Assembly (NCBI GenBank): GCA_003427395.1
Contig: BFEA01000091.1
Location: 330,656-383,793 of the forward strand
Direction of reading: 5' to 3'
Length of the DNA stretch: 53,138 nt
Source of the DNA: Chara braunii
Taxonomy: Eukaryota > Streptophyta > Charophyceae > Charales > Characeae
Below are positions 18,802 to 27,278 of this stretch, in pieces. Both the position numbers and the translations under genes were made by a program. The notes beneath the pieces are model-generated. The model was not told the DNA's origin. It saw nothing but the letters and a program-made list of their open reading frames with translations, and did no database searches. Within the stretch, counting starts at the first letter, position 1. Each line of letters starts with the position of its first letter.

Positions 18802-19204
18802 AGCAGTCCGTTCGTCAACGAACGATTGCTTAGACTAGAACAAAATAAACAAAAAAATCTAAAATCAAATCTCAAACGAAATCTAAAAAAACAAAAAAAA
18901 CAAAATAAAAAAGACTTACTTGAAATGTTGCGAACGCCCTCAAAACGGGCGTTTTCTCCTTTTCAGGGACTCCAAGTCCCTGTCACATCTCCTTGCGCCA
19001 CACGGCGCATCTATTTAGTTAAATTTTTATTTTTATTTTTGTTTTACTTTTTCTCGATTTATGCGTGTCATCCTCGCGCAACGTCCATACAGATCCGCGC
19101 GGCTGTTTCAGGCTGTGTGATCTTGCAGATCGCGCGGCCGAAATCAGCCGCGTCAAATGATTCCTACCTACAGCTGCTCCAAAAGGAGCTATGCCCAATG
19201 GGGG

Positions 19205-19290
19205 GCAACATATCAGATTCGAGCCCGCTATCTGCCGAGTATGAGTCATGTGTTGTAACCTACCGGGCTAGCTCCTATCACGAGAGTGAT
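19205..19290 (-). repeat. tRNA-Met-derived SINE head
   Basis: Minus strand: A-box-like TAGCCCGGTAGG; 45 bases later, B-box-like GGCTCGAATCT, which is tRNA spacing. Between them CTCATAC could serve as a CAT anticodon loop. The stems are degenerate (T-stem and anticodon stem mispair), so this is a tRNA-derived retroelement promoter and not a tRNA gene. It overlaps a perfect hairpin, GCTCCTATCAC/GTGATAGGAGC, at 19,270-19,296. Confidence 0.55.
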
Positions 19291-19303
19291 AGGAGCAGAT
19301 CTT

Positions 19304-20110
19304 CTATAAGAAGAGCTTCGCCCCAGCCATTCTTCTTGCCTGTGGCCTTGCAGGCCCTGCCAGCCTGAGGCCTTGCAGGCCCTGCCTGCCTGAGGCCTTA
19401 GGTTTTGTCTGCCTAAGGCCCTGCAGGCCTCGCCTGCCTGCCCCTCTGCCGCTTTCCCGTGGATGGCTGCGTGTGAGAATGACTGACCGCCACTTCTGCA
19501 GTTTGTTCAGAGCGGCCGGTCGAAGCTGCTCGGAGACCAACCTCAGGTATTTAGCAATATACTCGTCAAGGCCGACTCTAACAGCCTGAAGCACATCAGC
19601 GATTTGTCCATTAAGCTGGAGGCGATCATGGAGGTATTTCGAGCCTTCATGGAACAACTCGTGGAGGCGATCATCAGGAATGATGTCGCAATCGGCTGTA
19701 ACAACATGGTCGTTGACTAAGAGTGAGCAGTCAGGAAACACTTTCCGACATTGACAGTCTGAGGGGTCGGGCAGGAAGATCCCAGGTGTGACGCTGAGCG
19801 CAACTTCCGTGAAATTAGAGAATTGGACACGAGTTGGCGGCAACAACTTATCACAGATACGCAAGTGTGCTGCGGCGTCAGGGTCAGGGTGCAAGTGGAG
19901 CACCTGGGGTGCATGCAGGGGTTGTCGCAGGCCCGTTACTTGAGACACCTCGTGCATGTGCACAACTTCAATATGATAAAGGAAGGCATCTCGAGATTGA
20001 ATTGTGTATCGCTGGCGGACATGTTGATACTTCTGAATCAAGCATTCAAGTTGACGGATATGCGCAGTTATATCTGCATTGGAGATATTATTGCTCAACC
20101 ATTGCAGCAA
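19304..20110 (-). CDS. Unrecognised 268-residue ORF
   Basis: The frame is open for 268 codons with mixed, globular-looking composition up to about residue 210. The remainder is basic and Gly/Arg-rich and comes from GGCCTTGCAGG-type repeats (19,340-19,440). Residues 1-60 look helical (ITAHIRQLECLIQKYQHV). A CQC...C cluster lies in the middle (DPSDCQCRKVFPDC), followed by a helical segment (DDRLHELFHEGSKYLHDRL). I recognise no family. It lies about 370 bp downstream, on the same strand, of the decayed Josephin-RING copy and just outside the shared repeat boundary. It could be an exon, an element gene or a chance frame. Confidence 0.4.
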   Translation of the reverse strand: MLQWLSNNISNADITAHIRQLECLIQKYQHVRQRYTIQSRDAFLYHIEVVHMHEVSQVTGLRQPLHAPQVLHLHPDPDAAAHLRICDKLLPPTRVQFSNFTEVALSVTPGIFLPDPSDCQCRKVFPDCSLLVNDHVVTADCDIIPDDRLHELFHEGSKYLHDRLQLNGQIADVLQAVRVGLDEYIAKYLRLVSEQLRPAALNKLQKWRSVILTRSHPRESGRGAGRRGLQGLRQTKPKASGRQGLQGLRLAGPARPQARRMAGAKLFL

Positions 20111-20164
20111 GCGGGCAAACCAAACTGACGTTGCTCACTGGATGACAGATTCCATCTGTTGCGA

Positions 20165-21330
20165 ATTGACAGATTCTTTTACTGCATTCTTCTTTCTTTC
20201 ACTGTTTTGCAGTTTTGGTTAAGAGTCTACCACGTTCGCTTTTCAGCACACCTGCACTTCCTTCTTCATTTTTCATTCTCATTTTCACCCTTCGGACTTT
20301 TCCTTTGAGGGTGTTAGGGTGCAGGGTACAAACAAAGTAAAATGAAACAAACTTATGTTCTTCTTTTACTGCATTCTTCACAATTTTGCAATTTTAGTGA
20401 AGGGTTTCCCACCTTTGCACATTCTTGTACACTCTTTTCAGCGCACCTGCACATTTTTGTCAGGGTGCAAGGTACGTCTAAGTAAGACCCTCACGACAGA
20501 TAGGACAACTGTCATAAGGATGCAAGCGATGGTAGCAGCCCTCCCGCTGATCTACAGGACCAAAACCATTCAGGTAAGCAACTTCGTCACAGAAGGAGCC
20601 AGGGTGGCTAGCATTAACCATACCTCCGAGGCATGCACGATAGAGGGCATGCCGGTTGCAGGCCATGACAATTGTGGGGTGTTCACCATCACAGATTAAG
20701 TGCACATTCGCTGTAGCGCCCGCAGACACAGATGGGACATACTGCATCTGGATGTAGAGGATGTTCACAATCCGGGTACAGGTGGCATCCCTGTAGATAG
20801 TGGGCCCGAAAAATTATACGGTTGTAGGGATGTCGACAAAATCAATGCTTTCCACAACCACGTGTAACAATGTCAGTCATCTCACAAAGAAGGAGGTCAC
20901 AAGGTGTTAGTGCACCATGTGGGGGAATAAAGACTTAAGCAGGCACGGTGACAGACATGGAGGTAGGCACGGAGACAGACACAAAAACAGGCATGGAGAC
21001 AAGTGTGGAGGCAGGCACAGAGACAGGTGCAGAGGCGAGGACGGAAGTACACGTGGTGCCCATACAGTCAGTAATCGGGAAGGAGATAGACAAAAAACAG
21101 GCACAGAGATAGGTACGGAGGTAGGCACAGAGATAGGCGTAGAAGTGGGCATGGAAGTACACGATGTACCCATAGGGTCAATGACCTAGAACAGTTGCAG
21201 GTAAGGGTAATTACGCACAAGATTACAGATGGTAGTAATAGTTTGCACCATAGCACCGCCATTCCATAATTCCTAAGAACCAGAGGCACAGACAAGAGTG
21301 GTTTAGTGGCTAGGAGCATGTAGAATATAT
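20165..21330 (-). pseudogene. Partial decayed copy of the Josephin-RING gene
   Basis: It is collinear with 12,325-13,470, including the 187-bp tandem 3' flank. It covers only the catalytic-His half of the Josephin-like region, the Ser/Val/Pro spacer and the RING-like end. Stops interrupt it: TAA right after the His (21,303-21,305), TAG replacing Trp350 (21,273-21,275) and TAG further on (21,185-21,187). A 1-bp insertion shifts the frame before the second RING module. At the position of Tyr354 this copy has AAT (Asn, 21,261-21,263), the residue expected in an active Josephin domain. The match stops at the GATA microsatellite at about 21,332. Confidence 0.8.
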
Positions 21331-21331
21331 A

Positions 21332-21332
21332 T

Positions 21333-21414
<82 letters not shown>
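21332..21414. repeat. GATA tetranucleotide microsatellite
   Basis: About 18-20 units of ATAG/GATA are interrupted once. It forms the truncation point of the decayed Josephin-RING copy. Confidence 0.95.
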
Positions 21415-21849
21415 ATTTGTAAACAGTCTGTGGGTTATTAGTGCGTGGAGTGGTTTCGTTCCTTTTTTTTATAGATTTCCACAACCTTTTTTATGCTTTC
21501 TTCCACTTTCTACGGTGAGGCTTTGTCACCCATCAACGCCCATTTGTCCCTTGTCGCTTTTATGCTCGCCCCACTTTCCCCACCCGACTCTGATTTGTTG
21601 ACATTTTTAGCCATTGTCATGTAAGTGTTGGGGCTTCGATTCTCGTTCACACTGCATCAACAACCAAACTACATTACAACATCAATCATGGAAAGCGTTA
21701 CGGACTTTTGAAAGGACTGTTGTGTGAATGGCATGCTGCTTATTGAACAACACCAACAATTCTCTGAGATGATAAGGTGACCTGCCCCCCCAAACATTGG
21801 TGATGCTGCATGTGAGTTTGAAAAAACATGGTGTTCTGCTTTACAAGCA

Positions 21850-21850
<1 letters not shown>
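21415..21850. other. Non-coding interval
   Basis: No gene is supported on either strand. It ends in a poly(A) run that leads into the assembly gap. Confidence 0.5.
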
Positions 21851-21852
<2 letters not shown>

Positions 21853-21904
<52 letters not shown>

Positions 21905-22262
21905 CCANNNNNNNNNNNNNNNNNNNNNNNNNNNNNNNNNNNNNNNNNNNNNNNNNNNNNNNNNNNNNNNNNNNNNNNNNNNNNNNNNNNNNNNNNNNNN
22001 NNNNNNNNNNNNNNNNNNNNNNNNNNNNNNNNNNNNNNNNNNNNNNNNNNNNNNNNNNNNNNNNNNNNNNNNNNNNNNNNNNNNNNNNNNNNNNNNNNNN
22101 NNNNNNNNNNNNNNNNNNNNNNNNNNNNNNNNNNNNNNNNNNNNNNNNNNNNNNNNNNNNNNNNNNNNNNNNNNNNNNNNNNNNNNNNNNNNNNNNNNNN
22201 NNNNNNNNNNNNNNNNNNNNNNNNNNNNNNNNNNNNNNNNNNNNNNNNNNNNNNNNNNNNNN

Positions 22263-22328
<66 letters not shown>
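21853..22328. other. Poly(A), 355-base N gap and CT microsatellite
   Basis: About 50 A precede the N run (21,908-22,262), which is followed by about 33 CT units. The true length and content of the gap are unknown, and sequence on the two sides may not be adjacent in the genome. Confidence 0.98.
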
Positions 22329-22331
<3 letters not shown>

Positions 22332-22383
22332 ACCTTCCCCGTTTTGCTGCCAACGCCTCCGTCCGATGCTAGTCGTCAATGTT

Positions 22384-23122
22384 TCATATCTCACCGCAGA
22401 GACCTGGGCGTTCATGCAAAGGAGGATCGGGGTGCACCCTGAAATCCGCAGCGTCAGTCATGCGATCCTCATACTCCTTAGAGAGATTGGAGACAAGGAG
22501 ATCGAGGACGTCCGCGAGGACGTCGACCACCTCGTCCCAACGGTCGGGGATGGCGCGACCGACCTTCGTTACGTAACCCACGGCTTCGCACAACAGGTCA
22601 TCCACAAAGCCTATAGCGACGCTGCCATAAAGGACGGTTTCTTTGTTTGCGTCTACCTCCTAGTGCCGCACTTCGCGCCGCGTGATGGGTTTTACAAAAT
22701 CGTAAGCACACCCATCCTCCTCTCCACGACGATGTCTAAGCTCGTAGTAGGTGATCGTCTGGCCGAGTACAAGACCCCTGAGCGCCACTTGGATATCCAT
22801 CGACATGCACGTGTGCACCCTGGCGCAGGTGCGATGACGAATTGATGTGCAATGATGAGCCGCCGTCTTGGTGACGATGACCTCTTTGCTGATTGCACCT
22901 GAGAGACCTATGTCCTGAACGAATCCAGACTCGAAAACGAGTGCGCACTTCACCATCCGGAGTGTGAAGAACTGTGTCAATCTTCGTCGCCCCGCTCACG
23001 AAATCAAGAGTGATGGACGACAACACCGCAGTGCGCAACCCTAAAGCAGCAGCACGCACTGTCCGCACACCACGTTCTTTATGTGTCGGTTGTGCCAACT
23101 TTCTCATCGCCCACCGATACAT
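22384..23122 (-). pseudogene. Broken unknown ORF downstream of the Myb/SANT-like gene
   Basis: Minus-strand frames read continuously if one frameshift (near 22,930) and one in-frame TAG (near 22,661) are allowed. The product begins MYRWAMRKLAQP, runs through DTVLHTPDGEVRTRF, SKEVIVTKTAAHH, DYxxx-type YELRHRRGEEDGC, VKPITRREVRH, then AIGFVDDLLCEAVGYVTKVG and VLDLLVSNLSKEYEDRM, and ends at 22,384. I do not recognise the family. Composition is clearly protein-like across the breaks. Same-strand position after the Myb/SANT-like gene suggests a two-gene element or a linked pair. Confidence 0.55.
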
Positions 23123-23691
23123 GACACGCGTTCAATTTGTAATCATCGGCGACTGTAGCATCACCTGAGCGTGCTGCCCATCCACGGCCACCACCCGGGT
23201 CCGTGGCTCCACACACGTCACTGACGTCAGACGACAAGATGCCAGCCAGACAGTCGGATTGTCAATTGTTGGTCGGGCGACAAGGCATCTATTGGTTTGG
23301 TTCTCAAGCGCAGTCTTGAACCCTACAGTTACTGTGGGTGACTGTCATTCTGTTGTTGTTCTACAAGCACGCATAACCCCCACGCCTCGGGGGGCATCGA
23401 CACGAGCTGCATGCACGCGAACGGGTAGGCGCGAAAAAAAAAAAAAAAAAAAAAACACATACAAAATACAAACAGGAATCCATAAATTCAATCTTTTGAA
23501 ATGACAACTGCGAATCGGTTCCTTGGTCTTCTCCCAACAACGGCAATCCATCAACGAACAGCCTCGGTGTGTAATCCGCTCGAGAACTTCACAAAGCACT
23601 ACCAGCCCCCCACCACCACTATTGAGTTCGCTATCCCAACCACAACCACCCCTCCGCCACCACTACAGAGGTTGCTATCCGAACCGCACAG
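23123..23691. other. Spacer between the two broken ORFs
   Basis: It includes a run of about 20 A (23,428-23,448) and ACCACC-rich sequence near 23,600-23,670. I see no further coding segment. Confidence 0.5.
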
Positions 23692-25185
23692 TCACTCTCG
23701 TGCCAAAGCCGAAGCGATCTTCTGAAGTGCATCGCACAACATCCGCTGCCCAGCATCCAAAACTTCACACTGCCTCTCGTGGGTTCTCGCCTCCTTGTCC
23801 ATAATGTCGCACTGTCGCTTGCTTGCGTGGTCCACAGATTTGGCAATCACAGTGGAGTGCGGTTTCATGACGTCGGTCACAGCCTCGAATGCCAGTTGCT
23901 TGGCGTTCTTTCGCTTCCCCTGCATGTCGTTCGTTGAGGACAGGCGACCATATCCATCACCCCCATCCGCCTCCTTGTTGTCGCTCGCCGAAGTGTCAGC
24001 TTCCCCTCCGCCCATGGCCGCTTGGCTATGCTCCCCTTGCTGGGATTTTTGTCCCTGTCTGTTGCCCGCGTCCATGATATTCGGCGGGTGAACTGCTTGA
24101 TTGTTCCCGTGCAGGATGTGGATGGCGTCATACAAAGTGCGGTCAAGGTTGAACTTGTATCGTTCCTCCCTTCTTGTTTAGAGCTCATGGGGAAGTACGA
24201 ATGCAGTCCCGAGTCCTCCCTGTCCCAAACTTTCCTGTACCGCTCGAATATATTCTCCCACCTCTTCATGCACTGGTCCCCGTCCCGTCGAACTCCTTCC
24301 TTGTCCATCCACTTGGCGATGTCCGCCCGTTTTTGGTCCTTCGTTTTCGTGCGAGCGTAGTTGTGTCCCGCATTGGCAAAGTAGTCTTCTTGGTCTCTTT
24401 TGCATCGGACAAGGACCAGGGACTCATTCAATTCCAGTTCGCCCGCCCACCACTCTCGCCACCTTCCCCATTTGTCCACCCTCCTTGCCCGTCGCCTTCC
24501 CCTTTCCCCGGCCTTTTGATGCTTGTTTTCTCTTCCCACCAGATGTCACTTCCTTCACTGTGACCTCTTCCTCTTCGTCTTTGTCGTCTTCACCGTCATC
24601 ATCGTCATCATCAACGTCAACCAACTGTGCTTCGCTTGCAGCACCGCCCTGTCGTGCTCCCTCGCTGTCACTGCTCGCCCGCATGTTGCTGAAGCGACAC
24701 AATATCCACACAATGAGGGGATCCAACACCGGTAGACACGTCAGGCCTCCCTTCGTGCACGTTGGGGGCATTCAAAAAGGGGTGATGAAAAGCAGTTGAC
24801 ACAGGTCCGGGTTGGCTCGCCACGGTAGTTGACACCCGGTTCGGTCGATGCTATGAAACCCCCTCATCAAACCCGGCGTCTTGCATTGTCCGAGAGGTGC
24901 TTCCACTGCCATGGCCATTTTCGTTGATGAGGACCGTTCTAGACACATCCATGGTGGTGGATGGAGAGAGATGCAAATCAACCGGAAGACGGCGTCCTCC
25001 CCGCACGTCGGCCAGCAGTGTGGACATGGGATAGCGAACCCCCCCCTGTTTGTCTAGTCTGGCAGGTGTGTCGTAAGACGTCTGAGTCGACCCCCATGCC
25101 AGATCCAAGGTAGACGGAGGGGGGGGGCACGCAATGTCATCAGGCAACGGCTGCTGGTGAGGGGGCAACTTTTTCTTCGTCATGA
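23692..25185 (-). pseudogene. Myb/SANT-like (trihelix-type) DNA-binding protein, frameshifted
   Basis: The parts lie in order on the minus strand but in several frames. They are: an N-terminal segment from about 25,185 (MTKKKLPPHQQPLPDD); a Ser-rich then acidic tract (VDVDDDDDDGEDDKDEEEE near 24,600); a basic tract (KRKQASKGRGKGKATGK); the Myb/SANT-like domain at 24,222-24,431 with three predicted helices (ESLVLVRCKRDQ; KRADIAKWMDKEGV; GDQCMKRWENIFERYRKV); then, after a frameshift near 24,165, YKFNLDRTLYDAIHILHGN and a helical C-terminus ending KIASALARE. Such proteins bind DNA as plant trihelix factors or as the second protein of PIF/Harbinger elements. At least three frameshifts suggest a pseudogene, though sequencing error is possible. 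Confidence 0.7.
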
Positions 25186-25855
25186 GGGAGGGGTGGAACG
25201 ATGAAAACCTTACATGTAAGGTGTCGAACGACGCCCGAACTGGTGCCCGTTGAACAAGGCGCCTGGCTTTGGAGATCCCAATCTCTTTGCTTTTTTTTTT
25301 TGCCAGGTTTTTTTTCTTTCTTCTCTTCACGTTTTGCCTGTTGCTCTGTCCGTGCAAGTCTTTCCAAATGCGCACATGCACCCGGAAGAAAACGGGCACT
25401 CCATTTGCCCCTTTTCCTCGGGCCTACTAGTTTCCTCCCCCGTTGCACTATCGAACCCCGCTTTCCTTCCACGTAACCCACCGCGGAATTGTTTTTCAAC
25501 TGGGGAAAGGTACTGGTGCTCTTATTCAGTAGATTTCCCAATACTCCTAAAGGAAATAGCGGGTCTTGTCGTCCCAATACTCCTAAAGTTGAGGCAAGAA
25601 GGTGGGACCTAGGCTGGACCAACGCTGTGGCCATGCCCGTCCGACGGCGGCCCGCCAGTTTGCACCCCTGCAGCTATTCACATTGCCCTTTTGCCGTGAC
25701 CTGAGCAGACATTGAATGTGACATGCATGTAATGCCCCTCTGCCCATTGGGCTCTTGACATTCATGCCCGTTTGGCAGGTTGAACATATGAGCGGCGGAC
25801 TTCCTACGAGCCTTCATTGAAAAACAAAAAAAGAACAGTCCACGTGAGGTGATGG
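25186..25855. other. Upstream of the Myb/SANT-like gene; no gene
   Basis: A short duplication, CCCAATACTCCTAAAG, occurs at about 25,538 and 25,573. A 164-codon minus frame at 25,140-25,634 is rich in Lys/Glu from a TTTTCTT tract and lacks a domain. Confidence 0.5.
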
Positions 25856-26530
25856 CATTCTTCAAAAGACGGCTGGAAGAGGAGACAGGACGGAGATATT
25901 TAGGGAAGACAAAGGGAGGTTGTTGTTGTGCCACATGGATAAGCAAGACAGGCCATGTTGCGAGGGTGGACAGCGGAGAACACAGGAGGAGGAGGAGGGG
26001 GAGTGGTCATGACGGAGGCCGGCAACAAGAAGCAGGATGAATGAAGCAAGGCAGATCAAGGAGGAGGATGGAGAATGGAGGGAGGAGAACAAGAAAGGAG
26101 GACGGCAACGATGGAGGAAAGACAACGACGGATCGAGACAGATAATAACGATGGATGGAGGAAGAGGGACAATCGAGGAAAGGAGGAGGAGGCGGCGGAT
26201 GGGAGGAGCTACCGGACAATTTCCAGCTCCAGATATGCCTCGGTTCTTTTTTTGAGAAGAGTAGGAGGAGGCAGCCTGATGATGAAGGGAGGAGGAGCCC
26301 GGAGCAATGAGAGGATACGAGTGGAACAGGGGCAGCAGGAGAAGCGGGAGGAAGAGGAGCGGGAGCAGGAGTGGGAACAGCAGGAGCGGGACTAGGAGTA
26401 GAGGAGGAGCGAAACAGGAGCGGGAGCAGGAGTGGGAACAGGAGCGGGACTAGGAGTAGAGGAGGAGCGAAACAGGGGCAGGAGAAGGCGGTGAGGATTC
26501 ACAGGTGCAGGAGGAAGAGGAGGAAACAAG
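25856..26530. repeat. Purine-rich GGA/GAG tract
   Basis: The plus strand is overwhelmingly A/G, with GGAGGA and GGAGCGGGAGCAGGAGTGG units (26,350-26,480). The 106-codon frame it contains is Glu/Arg/Gln low complexity, and I do not regard it as a gene. Such tracts can form triplex DNA. Confidence 0.75.
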
Positions 26531-26940
26531 ATGAATTCGGGGGCGATAATCATTTTTCTTTTTGTTTCTCATTTTTAATTCCAATCGTTTCTCCACATAT
26601 TTGTGTCACCTTTGAGCAGGCACCATGCTAATAAAACAAGTAAGTCTAAACGGGTAGCTTGAAAACAGTGATTGAAGATAACCGATAACATAATCGCGGG
26701 GAGAAACAAAAAACGAAAAACAAATAGATGTGCACCATGTCAAGCACGGAGGAGAGAGACCGGGAGGGAGGGAATAGGCGGAGGCGTGAGATGAGGAGCA
26801 CAAAGAGGAGGCAGAAGAGGAGGAAGACCAGGAGGAGAAAGAGGGGGAAGAGAAAGATGAGGAGGTGTAAGACGAGGAAAAGTCGAGAGAAGCAGGAGAA
26901 GAAGAAAAGGGACCACAATGCATCACTCCCCCATCTTCCT
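26531..26940. other. Second purine tract, no gene
   Basis: GAGGAGGAAGA-type sequence runs from about 26,745 to 26,915. Frames on both strands are low-complexity (Arg/Glu one way, Ser/Leu/Phe the other). Confidence 0.65.
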
Positions 26941-27107
26941 GGCGCGTGGTCGTACTAGCAAAGAGGACCGAACTGGATGGACGAATCTGGACCTGCTTGT
27001 GGATATGTGCAGATAATAGTGGTTTACCAACTTTCCTCCATATCTACTTAGAACCCATCCACATTCAGGCGCTTAATCCAATCCAATTTGCTAGTCCGAC
27101 CTGGCCC
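26941..27107. mobile_element. Fold-back MITE, second copy of the 167-bp family
   Basis: It starts GGCGCGTGGTCGTACTAGCA and ends TTTGCTAGTCCGACCTGGCCC. The inner arms pair (GAATCTGGAC against CACATTCAGG-like; CATATCTACTTAG near the centre). Its length equals the copy at 18,635-18,801. Confidence 0.7.
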
Positions 27108-27125
27108 TTGGGGAGAAATCTCAAC

Positions 27126-27130
<5 letters not shown>

Positions 27131-27157
<27 letters not shown>

Positions 27158-27278
27158 GTTTTAAACACCCCCCACAATGCTAGTGCTGCTGGTACAAGCA
27201 GACAGGACTAGCACCCGGGGAGAGACTCCATCTATTGGTGGGGAGCATCACCTGCTGGAAAACGGGTCCAGCGTCCCT
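27131..27278 (-). repeat. LINE 3' tail: three stem-loops and poly(A)
   Basis: On the minus strand, downstream of the LINE ORF, GGGACGCTGGACCCGTTTTC begins a 6-bp-stem hairpin (27,254-27,272). A second hairpin with an (A/G)CTCC/GGAGC stem (about 27,225-27,246) and a third with a GCTAGT/ACTAGC stem (27,178-27,212) follow, then about 27 A (27,131-27,157 as T on the plus strand). The same block occurs alone at 38,936-39,084. Confidence 0.75.

Noticed and set aside
22262-22340. Arg-Glu repeat proteins on the minus strand around the gap
   Set aside because: They are translations of the CT microsatellite and N run.
26075-26395. 106-codon Glu/Arg/Gln-rich frame
   Set aside because: It is a by-product of a purine-only tract; no start context, no domain, and strongly biased composition.
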